Source of the DNA: Endocalyx cinctus
Lineage: Eukaryota; Ascomycota; Sordariomycetes; Amphisphaeriales; Apiosporaceae
Reading direction: 5' to 3'
Assembly: GCA_001600455.1 (NCBI GenBank)
Contig: BCKC01000004.1
Span: 806,001-870,000, forward strand
DNA length: 64,000 nt
Shown one piece after another: positions 53,984 to 64,000 of the stretch. Every line of letters begins with the position of its first letter. The first letter of the stretch is position 1. The position numbers were made by a program, and so were the translations under genes. The notes beneath the pieces are model-generated. The model was not told the origin of the DNA. It made no database searches and saw only the letters and a list, made by a program, of their open reading frames with translations.

Positions 53984-54971
53984 TTTTTTTTTTTTTTTAT
54001 TCCTGAGATGCAACTCTTCCATTCAATTAAATAACGGGGGAAAAATTACGGCGAAACTGAACCCTTAAGTTGCCGGAAACTAAAAGCTCTGGTACTACTA
54101 GACGAGTACGTGGCAATCGGGAACAACATCAGCTACACGTATACAATATTTAAAATATATGATGATTTGTTAAAGTCGAGGTTACAGTCGACAGAAATCC
54201 ACTTCTAGGGCCTGTTCCCAAGCAGCCAAGTAGAATGTCCCCCAGTAGAGAGCCATGTCAGCAGGCAGGCTACGTAGGTAGTCAGGGCAGCTCAGCTGTA
54301 AATTGATATATTTCGCTATGGCTGAGATTACTGCCTGCTTATGTCTAGCTATCACATCGCGTTGGGTATGCTACATATTGGTACAGCATGGTTAAGGGCA
54401 TATATCCATAGTGTAGTACAACTCATCCAAAGTCACAATATATACTTCGCAGCTATTAAATGTAAAATGAAAGCGATGAATACACGATTTTATTTATTTA
54501 AACCAGATAGGCACTTATTGTATGAAGTAGACTAGCAGAATAGTTCAATCCATATACTTGTACGGAGTAAGCTTATCAATGAAGGAGTAAAATCCTTGTT
54601 GTCTCTACAAGTACACTAGGTGCCTGGGTGCGTGCGCATAGCGGATATGCACGCGCCCAGGCGCCTAAGAAAATGCAGCGCGATTTTTTGGATTTAAATT
54701 TACCCTGGTGTATTCCCATCATTGTACGCCCCTGACGGTTACAGGAACCCCTGTAAACGCCGAGAGCGCCCCTGAGCTCTGGTCTTTTTAGTTGATTGTT
54801 AATTACGCGCTAGTGTCGAACTGCAAAACTTAGTAATCAGGAATGTAACCTTCGAACCAAATCAAGCAGGCTGGCAGGCTGACGCTAATCTGAAGACGCG
54901 CGATCGAAAAACTTCTCTGATCGCCCAATTCATTTTTCATTTAGGTTGTTCATAGACAAAATAAAGGAATC
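53984..54971. other. Divergent intergenic region
   Basis: About 1 kb between the DUF829 gene and the ABC transporter. Holds a TACGGAGTA motif (54561-54569) and a strong GC-rich imperfect hairpin (54618-54666). The rest is AT-rich with no gene recognised. Confidence 0.5.
54618..54666. repeat. GC-rich imperfect inverted repeat
   Basis: Arms of 18 bp (AGGTGCCTGGGTGCGTGC and the complement of AGGCGCCTGGGCGCGTGC) around a 13-nt loop. The two mismatches are both T versus C, consistent with C-to-T decay of a once-perfect palindrome. Possibly the end of a transposon or a regulatory palindrome. Confidence 0.75.
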
Positions 54972-57829
54972 ATGGCTGGAGGAGTCGAGCAGGGCTTACT
55001 TGTTCCTTTCTACCTTTATCCTTGCGGCTTATTTGCGACTCTTTTCGCGTCTCAATTGATCCGGTACCGACGGGGCCGGAGGGCAACTGATGGAGCTACC
55101 AACAAGGCCGAGGCCGAGAAGGTCGATCGTTTTTACTCTAGGATCATTCGAGGCTTCCAATCGCTCTTGACGCCTCTTTTCGTACGTATTACCCATTGCT
55201 GGTTGGATTGATCGGCTGGATGCTAAACCAGCTGAGAGAAATAAGAAAATAAGCTGATAAACATCACATCATATAGGCTGCTAGTATCGGCTTGGCTGCG
55301 TATCATGCCATCGTTGGAAACGATGGGGAAACCAACTTTCCCTATACTGGTTACCTGGTTAGTCTTATCTTCCCCTATATCTCAGTTTGATGAGATACGG
55401 AGGGGATGGAAGCTAACATCTAGATCTCCAGGTATCCCATATCGGCGTTATGCTATACTTCCTAGTCGGCGTGTTACCCGATCCCGACGGTCCCTGGTCG
55501 CCAAGCGCCTCCCACGGCCACGCCTGGATCGTCGGCGCTCTCTTGGAAGCCGTTATCGCCGCCGTCTTCATGTCCCAGCAGGACGTCATCCGGGTGCCGT
55601 CATCTATGCTCGATACCCTGCTGGGCCTGGCTCTGGGCCGGGTCGTCATTCTCTTGGTCATGATCGCCCTGCTCAACCGTAGACGCCATGACCTAAAGAG
55701 TATGGAGCCTGAGCGTCAACCACTTCTGGAAAGTGGAACCGCTAGCTCAACCAACGGTTATGGTGCTACTAGAGCTGCCGCCAACGGAAAGGCTGGGTCA
55801 AAGAAACCAGGTCCTCCTCAGAAAGCTGGCTGGCTGGACTATATCTCTGGGCTGAGAATACTATTTCCTTATCTCTGGTGAGTTTGTTTTTTTTTTTTTT
55901 TTCTTTCCCCGAAGTCGACAAAATAACGGGTATCTAACCGTACTTAGGCCATCGAACTCTCGCATTCACCAAGCTACCGTGCTTTTATGTGTCATTCTCC
56001 TTATTGCCCAGCGAGTCATCAACATCCTCGTGCCTCGCCAGCTCGGTATCTTCGTCGATGGCCTTGGATATGGCCAGATACCGTACAAGGAAGCTATCTT
56101 GTACATCGTGTACCGAGGCCTCCAGGGTAACGGTATACTCGGCTCAGCTCGATCTGTGTTGTGGATCCCCGTCGCGCAGTCCCTATTCCGCCGATTATCT
56201 ACCGCCGCCTTCGAACACGTCCTGGGACTCTCGCTCGACTTCCACTTGAGCAAGCGTATCGGTGAGGTAACTAGTGCGCTTAGCCGTGGCGCCACTATCA
56301 ATACTTTTCTCGAGACATTCGTCTTCAGCGCTTTCCCCATGCTGTTCGATATTCTCGTCGCCGCTATCTACTTCTTCATACGATACGACGCGTTTTACAC
56401 CCTCATCATTCTTCTCATCATGTGGTCGTATGTCTTCTTGACCATTTACATGGCCCAATGGCGAGCCCAGCAGAGAAGAGATATGGCAACGAAGGGTCGA
56501 GAAATGGAAGCTGCTAAGTCAGTCCAGAATTTTATAGCGTCAGCCTAGTGTCATTAACTAACTCGAATTGCAGGGCCGACGCCATCATGGCATACGAGAC
56601 CGTTCAGCACAACTGCGCCGTATCTGCCGAGACTGAGAAGTACGAGGGTCACGTCGTGACGTATCAGAAGGCCGAGCGCTCCGTGCTCTTATCCCTCAAT
56701 CTCCTCAACCTTACCCAGACCTCGATATTTACTGTCGGGACTGCGCTCATCGTCGGCGTCTCGGCCTACAAGATTTCCATAGGCGAGCAGACCGTTGCCG
56801 ACTTTGTTACTCTGATCACGTACTTCACCCAGTTGCAGGCTCCGTTGAACTTCTTCGGAACATACTACACTATGTTACAGACTAATCTGATTGAGGCCGA
56901 GCGCATGCTTGATCTAGTGAGTTTATACGAGAAGCAGGGTCTGTTTAGGCTCGATTAGCGTGAAATGTGCTTATTAACATAATCTTGCGTCATTTTTATA
57001 GTTCAAAGAGACGTCTGGCATTACGGAGCGACCGAACGCGTCGAAACTCGAATCACCGCAAGGCGAAGTTGCCTTCAATGACGTCGAGTTTTCTTACCAA
57101 GATAAGGAGCCGGCTATTGACGGAATCAGCTTTACCGTCCGTCCTGGCACCAAGACAGCCATCGTCGGTGAGTCGGGTAGCGGCAAATCAACTTGCCTGA
57201 AGCTCCTATATCGGTTCTACGACGTGGACGGTGGTTCTGTCACAGTCGACGGACACGACATCCGCGATCTCACCCTCGATAGCTTGCGTCACACTATAGG
57301 CGTTGTGCCCCAGGATACCGTCCTCTTCAACAACACCATTATGTATAACCTCTTGTATGCGAAGCCAGGAGCGACCGAAGAGGACGTCTACAACGCCTGC
57401 AAGGCTGCCAATATCCACGAGCGCATCCTCGCCTTCCCGGAACAATACGAGACGAAGGTAGGTGAGCGCGGTTTGAAGCTGTCTGGAGGCGAACGTCAGA
57501 GAATCGCTATCGCTAGGGCGATCTTGAAAGACGCGCGCGTCCTCCTTCTCGATGAGGCCACCGCTTCGCTGGACTCCCACACGGAACGTCTGATCCAAGA
57601 CGCGCTCGAGAAGGTTACTCAGGGAAGAACCACCATCACCATTGCTCACCGACTATCTACCATCGTCACCTCGGACCAGATTCTCGTCTTGCACAAGGGG
57701 AAAGTTGTAGAGCGTGGAACTCACTCTGAACTCCTCGCTCGCGAGGGCAAGTACCACGCCATGTGGGAGAAGCAGACGACTACTACCAACAAAGAGGTTG
57801 TGACTGAAGAGGAGGGGACCGAAAAGTAA
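54972..57829 (+). CDS. ABC half-transporter, HMT1/ABCB6 type (heavy-metal tolerance)
   Basis: Six exons: 54972-55181, 55277-55357, 55432-55877, 55948-56517, 56574-56916 and 57002-57829, 825 residues, phases exact. The N-terminal extra membrane domain (PFYLYPCGLFATLF to VVILLVMIALLNRR) and linker (EPERQPLLESGTASSTNGYG) precede a single ABC transmembrane domain and one nucleotide-binding domain. Walker A GESGSGKST, Q-loop VVPQDT, signature LSGGERQR, Walker B VLLLDEATASLD and H-loop TIAHRLS are all intact. Vacuolar HMT1-type transporters use ATP to carry phytochelatin- or glutathione-conjugated metals or porphyrins. The gene is followed, on the same strand, by a thioredoxin gene 1.45 kb away; a thiol-stress relation is possible but unproven. 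Confidence 0.93.
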
Positions 57830-59280
57830 GCTAGAGGGTCACGGGTATACGGTGATGTTTTTCATACTTTATGGAGACTACGGTGGAGTGGGAAAGCGGA
57901 GTTTATTGGGTAGACTGCGGTACACACTTTTTTCTATCACTCGTTATGTTCAACAATATACATTTAGATCCTTATCAGGCTCGTGGCAAGAAAATAAACA
58001 GGGAATAAGAATAAAGAAAAAAGCCAGTTTTATTTCTGCCTGGTTCGTCACTTGATGCGGAGGATCCAGTAGAATCACGTTAAAATAGCAATTGTTTCAT
58101 ATACGTATAACTCGGACTATTCTAGATTAGATGTATATTTATGAAGCCTCTTTCTTTTGCATTGTTTTTATTCATCCGTTGTGGGGCGATCATGAACGTC
58201 TTGGCGAGCCTTTTTTTTTTGACCTCTTTTTGATCTCTAAACTTTCAAAGAGCTTAATCCAACATTTTGATTTTAATTAACGTTCAATGTAAGTGATCAG
58301 CACCGAAAAGGTGGGGTGGTTTCTCGGTTTGAATCAAGGGTAAATCGAGGTAGCGTTTGGAGACGGTTTCAATAACGAGGTGGGAGTTGTGCTGTCGAGT
58401 TCGGACAACAAGTGCCCTTCTAGGATTTGATATATATATACATGTATATATTACCTATGACTGCGAATTCGTCAGATATAGTTTCTAGCTACTTAGCGAA
58501 GAGAAGGAGCAGGATAGGAGGATTAAGGGGGGTGAGGAGAAATGAGAGTAATAGACATACACCTTTTCCGTGACGGTACGAGATTTGGCCAGTATTCAAA
58601 CAAAACTTACCCCACTGCTCAGGTTAGCTGTATCCTTGGGAAAATACGGCAAGGATTCATTTTCTGTTTGTCTTTAGCAATTCGATTTTGGACGAGAAGA
58701 TCATTGCACGAAGTTGGAAAGTTTCCAAGTTTGCAAGCCCCATTTTTCTTTTCATAAATACGTCACGTGATATTCATAATTCCAACGTTCAATTAATTAT
58801 CGCACTGTGAACCAATTCGCATGATTCGTAGGAATAAGAACAATGCCCGTGTCACACGCCGGGTATGCCGTACTGAGGTTCGAAAGTCACGTAAATTCAT
58901 TCATAGACACACTGAACATTAGTGGTCTGTAATGATGTAAGGGAGAAAAAAGATGGACGGGCAGAAGAATCCATTTCAGGTCCACGGGTGTGTTACTTTT
59001 AATCACGTAAGTGAATAATATGCATTTATGTAATATACATAGTGCTTAGTAGAAAAGAAAAGTATTTGTCACTAGAAGATTCGGTGGTATTCTGGATATT
59101 GAGATATTAAAAACTGTCAGCTCGCACTCATTATCGTAGGCAACAGCATTCATTTTCTGAACCACCCAAACACAACATTAACATCAAAAAGAAAGTTCCT
59201 GGGAAGTCAATACTATCAGAAAAGTATTCACGAGTTCGTATTGAAGGAAAAAAAAAAAGTAAGATCAGACACAAGTCATC
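57830..59280. other. Intergenic region, ABC transporter to thioredoxin
   Basis: About 1.45 kb, AT-rich, with a TATATATATA stretch near 58430-58440 and poly-A/poly-T runs near 58210 and 59248-59258. No gene recognised. Confidence 0.5.
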
Positions 59281-59667
59281 ATGGGCGATAAATTGCACCA
59301 CGTCAACTCTCTACCGGAGCTCAACGCTCTCTTCGCCTCGACGACCTACGTCGCCGTCGACTTCTTCGCCGACTGGTGTGGGCCCTGCAAGACCATAGCG
59401 CCCATGTACCAGAACCTAGCCGCGAAGCACGGTATTCCGGGGATCCTGGCCTTCGCCAAAGTAGACGTCGACCGCGCCCAGGATATCGCCCGGCAGTACG
59501 GCATCTCGGCCATGCCGACGTTCTTGTTCTTCAAAGAGGGGAAAATGGTTTCCGTCAACGGTCAGGCCCAGATCCGGGGCGCTGACGTCCAGAGCTTGAA
59601 CGCCGCCGCCGAAAAGTTGGGCGGTCTAGCTAAGAAAAGGAAGGAGGAAGGACAGGGCTCGGCTTGA
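59281..59667 (+). CDS. Thioredoxin
   Basis: Single exon, 128 residues. The redox motif WCGPC is at residues 32-36 (DFFADWCGPCKTIAPMY) and the cis-Pro of ISAMPTFLFFKEG is present; the Gly-rich C-terminal strand follows (ADVQSLNAAAEKLGGLAKKRK). It is slightly longer than a classical ~105-residue thioredoxin because of a basic C-terminal tail (KKRKEEGQGSA). No signal peptide or mitochondrial presequence, so cytosolic or nuclear. It reduces protein disulfides with NADPH through thioredoxin reductase. The coding sequence is GC-rich with C-ending codons, suggesting good expression. Confidence 0.95.
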   Translation: MGDKLHHVNSLPELNALFASTTYVAVDFFADWCGPCKTIAPMYQNLAAKHGIPGILAFAKVDVDRAQDIARQYGISAMPTFLFFKEGKMVSVNGQAQIRGADVQSLNAAAEKLGGLAKKRKEEGQGSA

Positions 59668-60172
59668 GCGCGTGGATGATGATGATGATGAAACGACGAG
59701 GAGACTTGAAAAGTTAATTATCAAATGGGGTAAATAACGGTCAACAGTCGGATAAATGCGCACTCATTGCCGTCGAAGAGCGCCGTGGTCCCTCAAGTCA
59801 CTATCTCTGCTATCTCTCGTTCATTTGAACTTTTGATAATGCATACATTTTCGAAAGGCCTATATGTGCTATACCACATTTTCTCTCGAATACCTACGTA
59901 TAATAGGATATACGGACAGTTTATCATCAGAGGGGTTTTTTATTCTATGCCCAACCTCACGGGTCTAAGACATCAATGGCAGATGGAGGTTTAGACTTAC
60001 TTACGGGTTGGCCAGTACTAATCGAGTTTATTTTGAATTAACTTCAAGCTGCACATCACTATAAGAAGACTGTATGCCCACAATGTAAAACGATATTCAC
60101 AGATATTTACAGATATAGATAAATGTATATATAATACCCCCTTCCCTAACTTGTCTGCACCTAAGAAAATCC
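59668..60172. other. Convergent intergenic region
   Basis: Shared 3' flank of thioredoxin (plus) and the glycosidase (minus). AT-rich; a GAT-GAT repeat lies near 59675-59690. Nothing coding recognised. Confidence 0.5.
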
Positions 60173-61399
60173 TCAACCGTCCAAGTCACTATGAGCGGCA
60201 AACATCAAGATGGCAAAGCTCTGTGCCTCTGGAGACTCCGAAGCGGGCGTTCTATCATTCCAGTCCAACGGATTAATCACAGGTGACAGCAGACCATCCA
60301 CGCTGATCATACCCGTGATGATCTCTCTCTTCTCGTCCGCCCATTCCCTATACTCGTCACCGAATTGATCAGGCGCCAGAACCACCATGCGATACGCCGT
60401 CGCCGTGAGCAGAGTCGTGCCCGAGAGCTCGCCGAACCAGGTCGTGTCGTTGATATAATTGCGCAGCAGCGGTTCAGACGGCTCGGAACGGTCGAACGAG
60501 ATGGCCCCGTCGAGAATCGCTTTGATACTCGCTGTCAATTCGTCGAGTCCGGAGGCTCGTAAGGTGGACTTTTGAGCGGTCGCTAGAACGCGGCTCACTG
60601 GTAGTAGGAGGAGTAGGAGAAAGGATCAGTAATCAGTACGAAATCGAAAGAGGGAAATTGTGAAAAAAAAAAAAAAAAAAAAAAAAAACTTACTACCAGC
60701 AGCCGCCCACGCATTCCCCGTGCTCCATATTCCCAAATCCTGGCTCTGCGGACCGATAATATGGTGCCACAGGCCATCATCTGCGATCAGGACGTCGCGA
60801 TACAGGTTGCACTGCTCGACGGCCGTGTTCATCAGGTCGACATCTCCCGTTTGCACGGCCCAGTACGCGAGCATCGGAGGAGCCATGTACACAAAATCAG
60901 CCCACAGCTCGGCAACGTCTTCGCGGTGACTGATAGCGCTATTGGGCCATCGCGGTACCACCCTCAATAGGTGGTCCACCTGACGCTCTGACGCAGACAG
61001 GTAATCGGGCTCGGTCTGCCCGATGAGGATAGCCGATACGCCGAGGGATGCGGGGTCACCAGCAGCGCCTATAGAGGTTACAATATTAGTTATATCAGAA
61101 AATTTATTCAGTTGAGAGGAGCTTCTTCTTTTTTCTTAGGCATGGAAAATTGACGTACCGTCTGCACCTACTAGCGTATCCGCGTTCGTCACGATATGTG
61201 GTATAGCATATGCTAGCGCTTGCGTATCATTGACACTTAGGACGGGGATCTCGCCATCAGGGAATGGATTGTCACCAAAAACTGAGTTTTGCGGATTGTA
61301 CCATTCGAGTAGGGCCTCGGCGTAGGTGCCAAATTCCCAGCTGTGGGTGGCTAGGCGGTTGCCCTGCGATATGACACTGTCTATCAATTGAGCCGACAT
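60173..61399 (-). CDS. Six-hairpin glycosidase (GH105/GH88-like)
   Basis: Three exons: 61399-61159, 61068-60694 and 60597-60173, giving 346 residues. The start is uncertain: ATG 61399 (MSAQLIDSVISQG) is preferred because it aligns with the family start, but in-frame ATG 61474 would add 25 residues. The (alpha/alpha)6 toroid is suggested by repeats such as WEFGTYAEALLEWYN, AELWADFVYMAPPMLAYWAV and LWHHIIGPQSQDLGIWSTGN joined to AWAAAGMSRVLA across intron 2. Relatives are unsaturated rhamnogalacturonyl or glucuronyl hydrolases acting on products of pectin lyases. No signal peptide is visible, so it may be cytosolic. The second intron contains a 26-nt T-run on the coding strand just after the donor. 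Pectin use would fit the PL3 lyase elsewhere in the window. Confidence 0.85.
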
Positions 61400-62807
61400 A
61401 GTCGTTCTTGTATCGTTTTTTATTCCCTCTGTTAAAGTCGGTAGACTTGAAAGTCGGGAACGAAAAGCGGACAAATGCTGTCATCGTGGGTTTCGTGATA
61501 GACAAGAAGTTAAATAATCATTCGCGCGCAGGTATAACCTGAAATTATTCCCGTAAACCCTTGCTTGCAGGTGCTTATTCATAACCATGTGGCTGGACTT
61601 TATGTATCATAATACGGGGTTCCCATATCGAAAATAGCCTATGAGATGACGCCAACCAATCTTAGAATCTAAATAAAACTCTCATCCGAAATCATTCGAT
61701 GATTGATTAGGTTGTGTAACTTTCTTGCATTTGTTCTGTATCGCTCAATGTAGCCGGATTCGGGGATTAGTTGAGACACCCGCCAAAATAACCAACTAGC
61801 ATGTAAATCGCAATGTTATTCGCGTATATTCTCAGCTGATTGCTGTCGTCCGCATAGATATTTCGGTCTAATTAGCGTAGGCCAAGAACCCTTCAAGAAT
61901 TTGAGCATATATTCCCATATTATGGGTATAATTATAATGCACCGCCACAGATTCAATTAGAGACTTTATTTTTGATTCTTACATGAAGCGAATGATCAGT
62001 AATGATCTTTTGCTTGATAATGATGCCTTAGAATTTGCTTTCAGATATTCCTTCTCCCCTGACGAGTAGACGGCGTCTTCATATCAAGAGATAAGATGCA
62101 CAAAATTAAAAGCTATCACTAAAGATATACATTCTTCTTCGCATGAATCGTCCAAAAAAACCCTTTGAAATTCGTCTCAGAGAATAAAAGGAGTCTCGGC
62201 CGAAGATGGATGTCAAAAAAATCAGTGAATAAATTTAAATGTCAAGACAGACTTGAGAGATAGGGTGGCGGAAACTAATTACATTTAGCTCAAAGACATA
62301 TACATAACGTTTTGAAAAGGATGAGGGAGAGAAAATGGGGATACTTCTCCGCCTTCAAAAGTTCCAAGGCACCCAGAAGTTGCTTGCTCCACCCTCACGA
62401 TTCGCCAGAGCTGCTCTTCGACAGCCAAATAGTTGAAAAAACAGGTTAGCTAGGGAGGATTAGTCCCTTCCCCCGTAATGCCTCCCGACAGGCGAGAATT
62501 CTAGAGTGTGCCGATGCCCTCGCGTTGAGGTTAGGCCGGTATTGCGGCTGCGGGCTAGGCCCACAATTGGGCCAACGGACGTCAAGGGAAAAATGAATAT
62601 ATGGAAGATGTGATATCTTTTCCAACAGTGATAGATTTTTGTGATGATTGATGGTTCAATTATCTATGTTTCTAAAAAAAAAAACAATGAAAGAAACTAT
62701 TATATCGCTCAGAAAAGGTTATGTCAGAAGGTTTGTCCTGACGTATTCACGCAAACTAAGAACATATCAGAAGCACGCCAGATATAATGGCCGGTGTCTA
62801 GCAAAAA

Positions 62808-62847
62808 GGAGATCTTCCCACCTGCATTGTGGACTAAGTTCATTTAT
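62808..62847. repeat. Degenerate direct repeat, copy A
   Basis: Forty nucleotides starting GGAGATCTTCCCACCTGC match 63266-63305 at 32 of 40 positions; six of the eight differences are transitions. A short similar lead-in (GTC..GCAAA) precedes both copies. Confidence 0.6.
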
Positions 62848-63265
62848 CTGTTTAATACACCCTCCTAGTTCTTAACTATATTATCATAGTTCTTATGAAC
62901 GGGTTATATAATTATGCTGAATTTTCATTACTCGAGGTTGCCGACCTATCCCTTTTCCGTGTCACTGTAACTACAGTATTATATCGTCCTGATATAACCT
63001 TATTCGCTAGTCGTTGTCTTTGGTCATCGCCTTACTAATCGATCTAGTCAATTTCTGGGGCACGGTTTATTCTGTCGGGGCTCGGTTCTTCTTATTCTTC
63101 CTTTGCCGCTTTTGTATTGCGCTATTTATTCTTCGCTAAAAGTCGGTCGATGCTAGATTCGAAATGATGGTCGATAAATTTTGTGAACTTAGTTTCAATG
63201 TGACACGTAGCATTGGTAATACCATTACGCCATTGTGAATTAGGGCTCATAACTGTCAGGCAAAT

Positions 63266-63305
63266 GGAGATCTCCCCGTCTGCGTTGTGGCCCAAGTCCA
63301 TATAT
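63266..63305. repeat. Degenerate direct repeat, copy B
   Basis: Second copy of the repeat at 62808-62847, starting GGAGATCTCCCCGTCTGC, more GC-rich than copy A. The pattern suits repeat-induced C-to-T change in copy A. Confidence 0.6.
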
Positions 63306-64000
63306 AATGTTTAACATCTGGCTAACTCTGGCATGGGGGACCTTACCCTAGCCTCTCACCAAAAACCCAACTGGCTCTTGTTTACGCACTAATTATCTCC
63401 AAGATGTATATTACCATTCCTCTTAACAAAGCTTTCACACCATCGTACATTAACTGACTGGTAATCGACGTCCTTAAGGTACAGGAGAACTCAGCTCCGC
63501 TCCGCTCACCGCCGTCAGTGCCAAGACCCATAATTTACGGAGCGGGCAGTGGCTATTTCCGCAGGCTTAGCACCTGGGTCCGTCTTCCGTTATGGAGTCG
63601 CGATACTTCCCCCTATTAAAAACAATACGCGTCGTATTGTCTGGATGCTAAATAGATCCATTGGTTCATATGTGTTGACATTTTGAGCATAATAGCTGAT
63701 CGAGTTGGAGATTAATCAACTCAAAGCTTAGCTTCCGATTTACAAATACCGATTTTCGTTCAAGGTCCCGGGACCGAACCAAGATACCGCCTTTTAGATC
63801 AACATAATCGAAAATTGTTGGGATCATCCCATTTTTCTCACTGTCTCTTGATCTACATCTGTATATACGCGTACGTGTCTTATCACCCCTAGATAGTTGA
63901 GGTGATAGTTAGCATCATACTGAGTAGCGGTCAACATCCGCTGGCAATTGATGTGAAGAGTAGACCCATAATTATCGAAAACACCAAAGAAAAGATTCTC

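Larger units (their letters stand above)
61400..64000. other. Right-end region without recognised gene
   Basis: About 2.6 kb, AT-rich. Includes a duplicated segment with RIP-like differences (62808-62847 and 63266-63305). No long coding frame, tRNA or RNA gene recognised; probably a decayed repeat-rich spacer. Confidence 0.5.

Overview
This window looks like a gene-poor accessory stretch of a filamentous ascomycete (Pezizomycotina) genome. Most genes are split by short introns of about 45-120 nt with GTRNGT-type donors and visible CTRAY-like branch sites. The gene content is typical of such fungi: a HET-domain protein, NmrA-like reductase, CFEM protein, family 3 pectate lyase, secreted flavoprotein oxidase, OPT and MFS transporters, and a C2H2/fungal-specific transcription factor. 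A plant-associated Sordariomycete or relative is plausible, but this is inference. I resolve about 20 protein genes, roughly one per 3 kb. The long AT-rich intergenic spaces carry low-complexity tracts, tandem repeats and transposable-element remnants. I saw no tRNA, rRNA or CRISPR array by eye.

Layout. 1-1.5 kb: an isocyanide synthase (DIT1/PvcA family) running off the left edge. 3.8-6 kb: a CorA-like two-helix membrane protein with a degenerate GMN motif. 8-16 kb: a candidate triterpenoid locus made of an intronless squalene-hopene cyclase (class II DXDD motif), a complete 4-exon P450, a secreted beta-propeller protein and a histidine-phosphatase-superfamily enzyme. 16.1-17 kb: an 807-bp terminal-inverted-repeat element containing a 120-bp LTR-like insertion with a perfect 5-bp target-site duplication; a second copy lies at 50.4 kb. 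17-22.2 kb: a 1,666-residue fusion of an unknown N-terminal region, an AAA+ ATPase and a HET domain. 22.7-23 kb: an 8-bp minisatellite interrupted by an assembly gap.

23.5-34.3 kb: NmrA-like reductase, transcription factor, an unknown 121-residue protein, a secreted sorbosone/glucose dehydrogenase-like propeller, and a sugar porter. 35.6-43.2 kb: a SnoaL-like protein, a 9-exon OPT transporter, and a very small possible spliced gene. 45-54 kb: a berberine-bridge-type flavoprotein oxidase, a PL3 pectate lyase with a Cys-rich N-terminal module, a CFEM protein, and a TMEM53/DUF829 protein. 55-61.4 kb: an HMT1/ABCB6-type ABC transporter, a thioredoxin, and a six-hairpin glycosidase. 61.4-64 kb: no gene, but a degenerate duplicated segment with RIP-like transitions.

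How the genes may fit together. The cyclase/P450 pair is the clearest metabolic unit: cyclisation of a linear triterpene followed by oxidation. The neighbouring secreted propeller and phosphatase could be part of it, but that is unproven. The isocyanide synthase may belong to a separate cluster continuing beyond the left edge. The secreted enzymes (PL3, flavoprotein oxidase, sorbosone dehydrogenase-like protein), the glycosidase and the transporters suggest plant-polysaccharide and nutrient use. The AAA-HET fusion is the most unusual architecture and is a candidate allorecognition or cell-death receptor. Exon joins were worked out by hand from splice signals and frame continuity; the phases add up for every multi-exon model except the 5' end of the isocyanide synthase.
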